From Blepharisma japonicum (lineage: Eukaryota; Ciliophora; Heterotrichea; Heterotrichida; Blepharismidae), in NCBI GenBank assembly GCA_949751835.1, contig CATKHK010000007.1, positions 722,397 through 786,396 of the forward strand: a DNA stretch of 64,000 nucleotides. The letters are read 5' to 3'. The stretch's first letter is position 1, and each line of letters starts with the position of its first letter. The notes under the pieces are model-generated. The model made no database searches. It saw only the letters and a program-made list of their open reading frames with translations, and was not told the DNA's origin. The translations under genes were made by a program, and so were the position numbers. Shown piece by piece: positions 1 to 10,078 of the stretch.

Positions 1-982
1 CGCAGCAACAAGTATTATGCATACCAATTTTCACACTGTTTTTGGCTTCTAAAAAAGAGTCATTTATAGTCCTTCCCATCAGAAGATTTCGGTAGAAACT
101 TGAAGAAAATTCAATTGCGGCGTCATCTAGAATTTTGCATTGGTCATGGATTGTAATGACACATTTTATACCAGCTTCTAAAAACACGTTGCCGATTGCT
201 TGGGAAAAGCATGCACTTACGATTACAATACAAAAATATTGAGAAAAAGGCTCTAATATTTTTTTCAGTCTGCTTCTGTCAACTTCATCGACCATTCCTA
301 AGCATTCGCTGTCTTCAAATGCCAAGACAAACTCATTTGACCTATTTTTCTTATAATAACCATGGCAACTTATGTGGATTACTTTAGGCTTGCATTCTAA
401 AATCTCACTTAAATGCTGTAGAGTGGCAGTCTCAAATCGGATTGACGCATAGATTTGGTTCCTTTCAAAAGCATCAAGGATTTTTCGCCTTTCAGCGTTA
501 AAGTCTAAGTTTCAATTGTCGCATTCTTTTACTTTGAAAGCTCCATCTTTCAAAATTAATGGTGCCGCATAAAGCATGCATATGTCAATAATTTCGGAAT
601 TTCTTTCAGTAACTGGCTCGATTATTTCTTCTACGTTTCTTTGGACAGTTAGATTTCATATGTCGTCTTCTATATCAGCGACTCTATAAAGTAAATGGCC
701 GACTTCGCTTTTCTCTGAGTTTTTTATTTGTATCTCTATATCTTCATCGTTACTAATATCAATAATAGAATCTTTTTGGAGTTTTCTATATGCGCCTATT
801 TCTTGATCGTAAATACTAAGTATTGTATCTTTATCTACATAAGCTTGATATTCAATTAATAGATCCAAAATATCAGTATAGCCTATACAGCTCTGCTGCA
901 AAAAATTCTCTGGGACTGGAAAACCATATGTTTCGGTTCCTGTGTTTATACTTCCAACGTCGTAGGAGTAAAGCACCCACAT
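1..982 (-). CDS. CHAT-domain (caspase-like) protein, cut by left window edge
   Basis: Reading TGA as Trp gives one open frame from an ATG at 980-982 to the window edge, so the C-terminus is missing. The C-terminal part visible here has the layout of a CHAT peptidase domain. There is a strand ending in ISCHG (His207, codon 362-364), about 50 residues later a strand ending in VSACFS (Cys258, codon 209-211), and then a GIKCVITI strand and an FLEAKNSV helix. His and Cys are the expected dyad of clan CD (caspase-like) peptidases. TGA-encoded Trp codons lie at 656-658 and 512-514. The N-terminal 130 residues are acidic and unassigned. CHAT proteins are often fused to TPR, WD40 or NTPase modules, which could lie beyond the edge. 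The gene is divergent from the next one with only 45 nt between the start codons. Substrate and role are unknown. The family call rests on motif and order, not on a search. Confidence 0.75.
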
Positions 983-1027
983 AACATAAAATATTTGGCT
1001 ATCAAAATTTCATATTTCTTACAAATC

Positions 1028-2167
1028 ATGGGAGGCTGCAACGAACGTGAGACTGTTTTTGAAGAAGAATCAGTGCGAGATCTCAGAACGCAAATGGTAA
1101 TTGAGTACCTAAAGCAGCGTAAGCTAATGGTAAAAAATCTTAAAACGCGTAAAACAACTGAGGAGTCAGAAAGTGGTGATGAAAACAGCACGTATTCAGA
1201 AGACGAAAATAAATCAGCTGAAATCGCACCAATGCAAAGGAAGGAAACAAGAAGGTCGGTAATAGAGGAGCAAGATGAAGCAATCGAAGAAGAGAAAATT
1301 CAAAAAATTGAATTTGCTCCAGCAAAAATGAACCAAGAAGCAAAAACTGAAGAAGTCGTCATAGGAGCTATTGACATCTCACCTGTGAGGCCGAGCTTGG
1401 AAATCCAAAATATTCCCTATGTCGCTTCTTTTAGACCAACAAAAAAGCCACCTGTAATAGAAAAAATAATCCAAGATGCCCCACCAAGGCCAAGTTTAGG
1501 AATCCAAAAGATTCCTTTAGTACATTCTATAAAGCCAAAAAAGGCTGAAGAGCTTAAAATTGAAAATTTTTCAATCCAGACGTCAGTATCCAGACCTTCG
1601 CTTGGTCTCGAAATCCAGCCAATAACCGTTTTTGAGCCAATTCGGGCGACAATTCATTCTCCTATAAAATTTGAGGAAATTGTAAAAGAAATAAACCAAT
1701 TAGAAGAAAGAGATTTTTCTCCTTTGCCAAATGATAAAAAGCCTAAGTTTAAAAAGCTTAAAGAAATCTGTGTAGAAGACTTATATGTTTTCCAAGAAGA
1801 TATCAATGAGCCTTTACAGCCTGATATAAAAATCCCTGAAGGAGAAGTCGAAGAGGACATAATAATGATGAAAACTCCTATCATCACAGTAGAAGCTCCT
1901 GCCAAGCAAGAAGCAGGCGTAGAGTCCGCAGAAGAACAAGTCATCGATTTCCAATTTTCTCCAGAAATCCCATCCAGAGATTCTGAAGAAATCAGTATGA
2001 GAGATAGCTACTCCGGGGCCAACGTATTTGTTAAGTCTCGCAAGCGTATTCATATGTTCAGAGAAAACCCGAAACCTTTAACACCCGAGCTCCACAAGCT
2101 GAATTTAGAATGCAGACTTACCATTGACGAAGAAGCCCGGAAATCAATCGAAAAAATGAACAAGTAA
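1028..2167 (+). CDS. Charged low-complexity protein with RPSLxIQ repeats; possible N-myristoylation start
   Basis: The 379-residue protein belongs to no family I recognise. I chose the ATG at 1028 because it is the first ATG of the frame and gives MGGCNERE. Gly2 with a nearby Cys4 fits N-myristoylation plus palmitoylation, although position 6 is Glu rather than the preferred Ser/Thr. The body is rich in Glu and Lys and mostly disordered-looking. In the middle (about residues 120-205) a motif built on RPSL(E/G)IQ followed by IP recurs three times with proline-rich spacers. The C-terminus (TPELHKLNLECRLTIDEEAR) is the most ordered-looking part. No TGA codon is used. A membrane-associated adaptor or cortical protein is possible, but that is inference only. 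The gene is divergent from the CHAT gene and in tandem with eS21. Confidence 0.7.
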   Translation: MGGCNERETVFEEESVRDLRTQMVIEYLKQRKLMVKNLKTRKTTEESESGDENSTYSEDENKSAEIAPMQRKETRRSVIEEQDEAIEEEKIQKIEFAPAKMNQEAKTEEVVIGAIDISPVRPSLEIQNIPYVASFRPTKKPPVIEKIIQDAPPRPSLGIQKIPLVHSIKPKKAEELKIENFSIQTSVSRPSLGLEIQPITVFEPIRATIHSPIKFEEIVKEINQLEERDFSPLPNDKKPKFKKLKEICVEDLYVFQEDINEPLQPDIKIPEGEVEEDIIMMKTPIITVEAPAKQEAGVESAEEQVIDFQFSPEIPSRDSEEISMRDSYSGANVFVKSRKRIHMFRENPKPLTPELHKLNLECRLTIDEEARKSIEKMNK

Positions 2168-2231
2168 AAATTAAAAGTTGAATAATTCTAAAAATGCTTA
2201 TTTGGGCATAAGTCCATAATTAACCATAAAT

Positions 2232-2480
2232 ATGCAGAACGAGGACAAAAAGATAGTTGATCTTTACATCCCAAGAAAATGCTCTGCAACCAACAGACTG
2301 GTCGGACCTAGCGATTATTCAAGCGTTCAATTAAACATAGCTGATGTGAACGAAGATGGAGTCGCCCTCAAGACAAACCAAACTTTTTGCATCTCAGGAA
2401 GAGTCAGAAGACAAGGATTTGCTGATGGATGCCTTAACAGGCTTTTCAAAGAGAAAGGACTTTTAACTTTCGCTAAGTAG
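2232..2480 (+). CDS. RPS21: Small ribosomal subunit protein eS21
   Basis: The 82-residue protein matches eukaryotic eS21 along its length. It opens MQNEDKKIVDLYIPRKCSAT, followed by NRLVGPSDYSSVQLNIADV, then the ISGRVRRQGFADGCLNRL core and a short tail. The usual family length is about 81-87 residues, so the gene is complete. It sits on the 40S subunit and takes part in late small-subunit maturation in the cytosol. The frame ends in TAG and has no TGA. It lies 64 nt after the preceding gene and converges with the next gene on the minus strand about 205 nt away. Confidence is high because the PRKCSATNR signature and the RR.G segment are both present. Confidence 0.95.
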   Translation: MQNEDKKIVDLYIPRKCSATNRLVGPSDYSSVQLNIADVNEDGVALKTNQTFCISGRVRRQGFADGCLNRLFKEKGLLTFAK

Positions 2481-2685
2481 TTTAACACTTCCTTCATATA
2501 AACTGGCCTACATTAAAACTCTCATAAGAATTGATTGAATTTAAGCTGAGTTATGAAAATTTCTTTCGTAATTATTGAATCAGTGTGATACCTTAATTCC
2601 AAGGGATTTAATATAACCTAAAAAAGGTAGTTTATGAATAAGTTTAGATAAATTAGAATTTAATCTCATAAATAAGGATAATAAA

Positions 2686-4182
2686 TTAATTTTGTGAAAG
2701 CTGAAATGCAAATTGTTTGAGATTTACAGGCTCCCCTATGTAATGCAAAAATAAAATCGTATTCGAGTGCCTACAAGCTGCAATTTGTTGACTATCAAGA
2801 ATTTTGTCAAAATTTACATTAATTTCATGATACTCCAAGCTTGGATTTGCCAGCATTATTTCATACAAATTAGAATAGTGGCAAAAAAGTGGCCGAATCA
2901 CGTTGAAATATCATTCTTTTGAGCCTTTTATAGGAGACACAGTTAAACGCTTAGTTTTATAGTCAGCCAAAACATAGTGAAATACCTCAATGTCATGTTC
3001 AGGGAAATAAGTTGGCTGATATTTTTTTGTTTCTTTTTCATCTGCTACTGACTTAGGAGAACCAATAGGAGAGCTTGCTACAGACCTCGACTTTCTTATA
3101 ATTTGCTGGTCATATGTTCTGGAAAGCCTTTCTTTATGCTCATTTACCTCTGGCTTAATGATTTTTTTCTGGTACTCTTCTTCAAGTTTTTCGAAAATTC
3201 CTTTATCATCCAGTTCTTTACAGACCCTTAAACCTTTGTCTACAAACCATGGATCGTAGTCCACAGTCCCATCAGTCAAAGCTTGAAGTACAATGCATAA
3301 AACCCCGGCTTTTACAGCAACTAATGCAATAACTTTTTCTTGTTTCCCAATTTTTATTTTACTTGTTAAGGTAAATTGAGGGAATGTGTTGGTTCTGACA
3401 AACAAAGTATTAGCGTAATACAGCTTCATGACCTCTTTTATGTCATTTTCTGGCAGGTTTCCTGTAATAATGCAGCCTCTATACATAAGCATAACTGAAG
3501 TAATAACAGCAGATGGAGAATCTAATGTCAAAATCTCATGAACGATAACAGTTTTATCTAAATATAATAAATTCAAACTATCCTGAATATCCATCCTCAC
3601 CTCAACAGAAACTGGCAGCACAAGTGAGCTGCAGCCTAGTGCTAATGGCAAGCACACCTGTGGATAAATAATCGGAGACGTCGAGAAATCCTCATCTTCA
3701 TATAAAATATATGGATAAATCCTATAAAACAAACAAATAAATACCGGATCCAGGGCTTTTTTCAGCTTGTCATTCATATCAAGCTTAAGCGTCATTAAGT
3801 CTCTTTGGCTCATACGGCCGCTTCTGCCGCTTCTGGGCGTCCTTTCGCTAATAAGCTCATCTGTTACACTTGGGAAATTGTCAGGCAAAGGGTAAATATT
3901 TTTTATTCAAAATAAAGCTTCTTTAAAAATAGATGTAAGAATTGTATCTGAAATGGTAGGAATTATTATAGCAAGATAATAGTTTGGGTATAATAAATCT
4001 ATTGCAACTTTACAGTTGGGGTATGATAAAATCTGGAAACTCACTATAGGAAATGGGACTGTAAACGAAATTGAGGCGCTTAATGGGTAGAGATAGACAG
4101 GCTGGTCTGGAGAACGGCTACTTAATATGACTGCTGCATATTCGCTTGACCCACTTACACAGCGACTCATAAGGTCTTCCAT
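2686..4182 (-). CDS. Candidate CCZ1/longin-family trafficking protein
   Basis: A 498-residue frame joined across two TGA Trp codons (3907-3909 and 2911-2913). The start is the ATG at 4180-4182. The layout resembles the three-longin-domain proteins CCZ1/INTU/HPS4: an N-terminal alpha/beta part, a middle stretch where LMYRGCIITGNLPENDIKEV corresponds to the 'cell-surface tyrosine / expose-and-choose' longin strand-helix, and a later VAVKAGVLCIVLQAL strand followed by an amphipathic helix. CCZ1 with MON1 is the Rab7 exchange factor on late endosomes. A Ser/Arg/Pro-rich loop (ISERTPRSGRSGRMSQRD) near residue 110 and a Lys/Ser-rich insert near residue 380 look disordered. The match is from memory of the fold pattern and is weak, so HPS4- or fuzzy/inturned-type proteins are alternatives. 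Confidence 0.4.
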
Positions 4183-4463
4183 TTTATGATTTTTTTAAAT
4201 TAAGTAAATAACTTTTCTCTGCAGTTTTTTTCTGTGCAATGTTCTATGAGAGCTTGAAACAAAGCAGTAATAAGGATAAATCACTGAGAAAATGAAATAA
4301 GGAAAAATGATTTTTGGGAAAATTTGATAATAAAAATAATTAAAGTTGTTGAATTAACACATTCTCCAGTGCACCTCACAGCTCGTAAAATCATAAACTT
4401 AATCAAGTTTATCTAAATCTCTTCAGGGGCTTTGCGAACCATTAATTCATATTTGTAAAGAGG

Positions 4464-7400
4464 ATGAGCTTTTACTCTGGCTCTGACGATAATTCTGACT
4501 ATGGCGGGTTTGAACCGCAGGTCAGCTCAACTCGCAGGTCTTTAAGACAAAGACCTCAAAAGAAGTAATGAACTACGCAGGTACACTGAGATAGACTCTG
4601 ATAGCGAAGACGAGATAGCAGGTGAAGAGACTTCTGAACTGGAAACCTGGCAGGTCTTCCTTAATCCACCCATTGACCAAATCCTCGGTTTCTCAAATGA
4701 CAAGTACCTCGTCAAATACAAAGACCGCTCATACATCCACCTCAAATGGCTCACTGAGGAGGAAATCATTTCTGAGGGTCGCAATGGCAAACTTAAGCTC
4801 AATCGCTTCCTGAGGGAACGCATGAATCGACTTCCTGAAGAAGAAGGCAAATTCTTTGACCCAGCCTTTACAGACGTCGACCGGGTATTATTGACCACAG
4901 AAATCTTCCCTGTTGTCCATCCCCGACAGGCAGCTCTCGTAACTGAGCGGTGGCAAGGGAAATGTGCAGGAATTCTTAGCAAAATCATGAATTTTCGAAG
5001 AAATGAATTCTGCTACGCTATACCTTTCTTATACCCTATTGAGCAGTCAGTCAATGGTGGAGCTGAGTATTACAAGAAGGTAAGGTACCCAATTGACTTT
5101 GTAACTATCCATAATCGCTTATACAATGGTTACTACACTTTGTCCATGGAATTTTGGAAGGACTTGGGCTTTGTCTTTAAAAACTGCCAATTGTTTAATC
5201 AAGATAGAGAAGCAGACATCAGGATCATTGGAGACACATTGAGGCAGCTGTCAGTTCACCTTTACAAACTCTGGCATGGCAGCACCACCGATGCAGGGCG
5301 CTATACGCTCAAATGGGTCAGTTTGGTTCCCAATTATGACGTGACAAGTCCAGAGTTTCTTCAAGTCGATTTAGAAGCTGAAGAATTCACCCAGCAAGAC
5401 GAAGAAGAGGATTTTAACTTAAATGAGCATCATTTGACTCAAGAAGAGCTAGCCCAGATACAACTCGAAGGTGAGACTGACAAGCTCTTCCTCGTCAAAT
5501 GGAAAAATTTATCATATAAAGACTCCACATGGGAATCAGAAAGCTTAATCAACAATGCCGCTAAAATTTCTGATTACTACAGGTTTAACCGTGCATTAGA
5601 CACACAAGCACGCCAAGAAATGACTGATTTAAACACAAATTTCACCAAAGTTATGAGCTACCTCTCTGCAGATGAAGCAAATAAGCGATATAGAGGCTAT
5701 GGAAATTCACAGTTAATCCATTTATTGGACTCTATTGACTTCCCTACTTTTGACTCAAGGACGCAAATCCAGCAATTTATTATGTCGCCTGGGTTTAAGG
5801 ACGGAAAACACCTCAGAGAGTACCAAGTTTTTGGGCTAAATTGGCTGCTCCGAAATTGGAGCGTCAAAAGAAATAGCATTTTGGCTGATGAAATGGGCTT
5901 AGGGAAAACAGTCCAAATTGTAAGTTTTATTAATACTCTAGTAAACTCTTATAAATTAAGAGGCCCATATCTGGCTATAGCACCGCTTTCGACACTTGCT
6001 CATTGGAAAAAGACTGTTGAGGACTGGACAATGCTGAACTGTGTGGTTTATCATGACCCTAATGGCTCTGAAGGCAGAGAATATTGTAATAAATATGAAA
6101 ATTATTATATAGACATAATGAAAAGGGGAGGAATCAGTGAAAAATCAAAGCTGGTGAAATTCCATATAATGGTCACTTCGTATGAAGTCTTCATGCAAGA
6201 TTATAACAAATTCTTCGTCGATATCCCATGGCAATTGATTGCTATTGACGAAGCTCATCGACTGAAAAACAAACAAGCCAAAATTTTAAGCTTTTTAAGA
6301 GAACTTCCTTGTAGGAGATTTGTATTAATGACTGGGACTCCTCTTCAGAATAACACAGAAGAGCTGTGGTCACTTTTGAATTTTATTCAGCCTCAAGATT
6401 TTGCTGACCTGAGTAATTTCTTATTTAAATATGGGAATCTTGAAACCAAAGACCAGGTTGAGCAGCTTCAAGAGAACATCAAGCCCTATCTACTCAGAAG
6501 GCTTAAAGAAGAAGTAGAAAAGTCAATCCCCCCTCTTCAAGAAACCATTATCGATGTAGAACTTACAAATATTCAAAAAACCTATTATCGTGCCATTTAT
6601 GAAAGAAACCGTTCCTTCTTATGCAGAGGCACCTTAACGCCTCAACTCACCAATATGGAAATTCAGCTGAGAAAATGCTGCAACCACCCCTATTTAATCA
6701 AAGGTGTTGAACAAAGCCACGCTGCAGGACTTATCAGTGATGATGAAAAAATGAAGCGCATGATCGAAAGCTCAGGAAAAATGGTTCTTCTTGACAAGCT
6801 CCTCCCCAGACTAAAAGACCAAGGCAAAAAAGTTCTTATTTTTTCCCAATTCACCCAGATGCTGAATTTGATAGAAGAATACTTACGAATGAAGTACTAT
6901 AAGTTCGAAAGGCTGGACGGGTCAGTCAAAGCTACAGATAGACAAGCTTCTATAGAAAGATTTAACACAGAAGAGCAAAATATTGACATTTTCTTATTAT
7001 CAACTAGAGCAGGAGGGCTCGGAATTAATTTGACGTCAGCCCAGGTTGTCATTATTTTTGACAGTGACTGAAATCCTCAGAATGATGTACAAGCTACTGC
7101 AAGAGCCCACAGAATTGGCCAGAAACAAGAAGTCCAGGTATACAGGCTAATTACAGCAAGAACTTATGAAGCTGAAATGTTTGAAAGAGCTTCAAGAAAA
7201 CTAGGGCTTGACCAAGCGGTCTTTGCAAGAGATAATAAAGCTGAAATTGAGAATCTGCTGAAATTTGGGGCTTATAGCATATATGAAGAAGATTCAGGCA
7301 GAAGCCAACAGTTCATTGAGTCTAATATTGACCAAATATTGCAGACCAACACTAGAATAGTGGACTACAATTTAATCAAAAATGCTTATTCCTTTTCTAA

Positions 7401-8793
7401 AAGTTCTTTTGTGTCACATGGGTCAGATACTAGTATAAATATTGATGACCCTAATTTCTGGAATAAAGTGTTGCCTCCACAAACGTCGCTCTCGTCTAGA
7501 CTATTAACCAAGCTGAATGATCGCAGCTTTACGGTGGAGTCACAAGGAGAAGAATTCATGCAAGAATTAGAGCTAGCGGTAAATGAGGTGATGGCGTCAA
7601 AAACCAATATAGAAACGCATAATATTGAAGAAGAGGAAATTCTCACGTCTTTATTGTTCCAGGTCACACAGACTAAACAGTTTGCAAAAGGGACGAGACA
7701 ACTTGCACTGCAGTGGATGAACGAGCTTACAAGACCTTTAAGAAATCGATCAAGTAGAAATAAGCCAGATTCTCCACAAATTATGAGCGAAAGTGAAGAT
7801 GAAAGCGGCGAAGAAAAAAATAGAAAAAAAATCACAAGCTTCGGAGGGACTGGAATCATATGTGCTCATTGCGAAAAAGAAGGCTGTGGATGAATTTGTG
7901 CTGGCCCATGCAAAAGAGGATATCATGATCAGTGCAAAGATAAAGAGCTGGACTTAAATCATGACTCAAATCTTCCTGAAGATGAAGAAGATAACGTAGC
8001 TGAACACTTAGGCTGGAAATGTCACGACTGCACCAAAAACAAAGCTGCTTGCTTTGTATGCAGCAAAAAAGGACCATTCGCAGGACACCAGAAAGAAGGC
8101 AAAAACTATGAAATCGTCGTCAAATGTTCCCTTAACAACTGTGGAAAATTTTTCCACCTTTCCTGCTTAGCAACTAAGCATAAAAAACGCTTTATTTGTC
8201 CTTGGCATTACTGCGGGATCTGCAAAGCTTCAGGAAACTCTAAATCCTTGCTTCAGTGTTCTCGCTGTCCTAATGCATTCCATTTGCGTTGCTATACTAG
8301 AAAAATAGTCCGACTCAACAAAAGGTACATTGTTTGCCACCAGCATAAGCAGCCACAGCGGCCGCCAATTTATCCATCCCATAAAGCACAGCACAAAGAG
8401 AACGTAAAAGCACTTAAAGAAAAATTAAGCGAGCTATGGAATAAATACAGCCATTTGAGCATAACTGAAGAAGAAAAAAAGGCTGGAGAGCCAAGGAAAA
8501 AGAAAAAAGTCGCTTCAGAGGAACAGGCTAATGAAATTTATCAGAAATATGGACTGTGCTTACCAGAGGATTTTGACTATAAAAATTGCAGAGATGAGTG
8601 GTGCAGATACTGTGGGGCGAGGAAATCAGCTTCTTATGGACCTGGACCCTGGGGGAAGAAGATGCTTTGTATGACACATGCATCTGCTTGGAAAAACAAA
8701 AAAACATTAAATTTGTCAAGTTATAAAGACGCGCCTGAGGTTCCAATTGATTTGTCGAAGAACACTGAGCTCAATTATTTGCTAAGGTTATAA
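4464..8793 (+). CDS. Chromodomain-bromodomain-chromodomain SNF2 remodeler with C-terminal PHD fingers
   Basis: Removing a 16-nt intron (4565-4580) and reading TGA as Trp gives 1,437 residues. In order: an acidic/basic N-terminus; a first chromodomain (about 50-105, DKYLVKYKDRSYIHLKWL); a bromodomain (about 155-270) with YYKKVRYPIDFVTIHNRL and the acetyl-lysine Asn in FKNCQLFN; a second chromodomain (about 330-375, LFLVKWKNLSYKDSTWE); a full SNF2 ATPase with Walker A DEMGLGKT (Lys476), DEAH box (590-593), GTPLQNN and the motif VI arginine segment; then a Cys/His-rich end (about 1128-1300) with at least two PHD-like fingers, and another zinc cluster WCRYCG. CHD-family enzymes slide nucleosomes, and the readers suggest binding to both methylated and acetylated histones. 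The bromodomain between the chromodomains is unusual for CHD proteins. Codon 864, inside motif VI, is TGA. The next gene starts 18 nt after the stop. Confidence 0.93.
4565..4580 (+). other. 16-nt spliceosomal intron
   Basis: GTAATGAACTACGCAG. Read through, the frame meets TAA after 34 codons. Removed, the frame joins the N-terminus to the first chromodomain without a gap. It has canonical GT-AG ends and the length typical of heterotrich ciliate introns. Confidence 0.9.
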
Positions 8794-8811
8794 TAGATAA
8801 TTTTAATTATT

Positions 8812-9219
8812 ATGTCAATTTTTGGAGGATTTGGGACAAGAGCCCAAGAGAGTCAGTACAATTATTTGGTCGCCGCTTTGATAAACTTATTGCAAGCCAA
8901 AGCAAATGGGCTATTAAAAGGCACTGAAACTGTAGATGAATTATTTAAGCAGCAAGCCATACAATTATATGATGCCATGGTAACATTTGAAAGACATAAA
9001 TATTTATTACCAAAATTTTCAGAAGCGTATAAAGGAATGATAGATGGATTTAAGGTGGAGACTATGAGTGAATTACGATCAACAAATATTCAAGAATTGC
9101 ATACACCTTTGCTATCTGTTGAGCTTAATGATCCTGAAAGAGATGAGTCAGGAAATCTAGTATCGGCCAAAAAAATCAAAAGAAAAATCACTATTCTTAA
9201 AAGTAATAGACCTAAATAA
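8812..9219 (+). CDS. Small conserved-looking hypothetical protein
   Basis: A 135-residue protein with an ATG 18 nt after the remodeler's stop and a TAA stop. I do not recognise it. The first 75 residues are predicted helical (NYLVAALINLLQAKANGLL, then DELFKQQAIQLYDAMVTFERHKY). The second half, ending in KKIKRKITILKSNRPK, is basic. There is no signal peptide, membrane segment or cysteine cluster. The closeness to the remodeler gene only shows general gene packing and is not evidence of shared function. The frame contains neither TGA nor an apparent intron. Confidence 0.7.
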   Translation: MSIFGGFGTRAQESQYNYLVAALINLLQAKANGLLKGTETVDELFKQQAIQLYDAMVTFERHKYLLPKFSEAYKGMIDGFKVETMSELRSTNIQELHTPLLSVELNDPERDESGNLVSAKKIKRKITILKSNRPK

Positions 9220-9510
9220 GAGTGTAAATAATAATAATTGAAACAAAAGAATCTGTCTCAATATAAATTATTAAAAATTATTTAGATTTTAAGATAATGC
9301 TTAAAAACATGCAGCTTAAAATTAATAGAAGGAGTCAGCTTATTTGATGTTGAAATAAGCTTAAATTTTAATTTAAAATAATTTTGATTTTCGTTAAATT
9401 TTAAGTATCCAAAAATGGATACATTTTTTATGTATCTTGAGTAAATTTCAATATCATTAAATATTAATAAACTAGCACTCTTGAAATGCCAAACTTTCAA
9501 GATGATGATC

Positions 9511-9897
9511 TCATTCATCGATGCTTATTAAAAACTCGCTTTTTTCAGCGCTTTCTGTGTTACTTGTTTCTGAAGCTTGTCCAATTTCTTCAAAAATCCC
9601 TGTATCTTGGCTTAGAGTAATATCTGTATTCTCGATGAACTCATCAAAAATACTTAAATCAACGCAGCATTGCACTGCAATCTCTTTTTTGAGATTCTTT
9701 TTTCTTGGCTTTTTTGGAACAAAATTTTTTGCGTTTACCTTTTGATGATGGGATCTGCATTGATTGGCGGACCTTGTCCCCACAAACTCAGCGACTTCAG
9801 CTCAGGACCCATAATTTTGAGTCATAGCAAGCTTATATCTTTCATGTTCTGATTTTGTCCAGCGTCCTTTAGTGAGAGTAAGATTTTCAGTAGACAT
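9511..9897 (-). CDS. Small SANT/Myb-domain DNA-binding protein
   Basis: A 128-residue frame from the ATG at 9895-9897 to the TAA at 9511. It holds one Myb/SANT repeat at residues 10-52: GRWTKSEHERYKLAMTQNYG, then SWAEVAEFVGTRSANQCRSH. The helix-3 part TRSANQCRSHHQK is close to the SHAQKYF-type one-repeat Myb proteins. The first core Trp is TGG and the second (9802-9804) is TGA, so the standard code would cut the domain in half. A basic stretch (PKKPRKKNLKK) after the domain may be a nuclear signal, and the tail is acidic. It probably acts as a transcription factor or chromatin protein. Targets are unknown. Confidence 0.87.
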
Positions 9898-10078
9898 ATC
9901 TAATACAATAATTTAATGTAAAATTTTTCTTAATTTGCAATAAGTGATTAAATATATTTTATAACCCAATCTGTTTACTATTTTCTATAAGAAAAACGCC
10001 CTTGCTTTGATTTCTTAAGTTTTTTAATTTAAATAAATCAAATTAATTAGATTTATAAAGGTTTACTATAAATATTAG

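Noticed and set aside
4542-4988. Minus-strand open frame of 148 codons opposite the remodeler N-terminus
   Set aside because: Antisense shadow of a gene with clear chromodomain and bromodomain motifs. Its Ser/Arg-rich product has no recognisable pattern.
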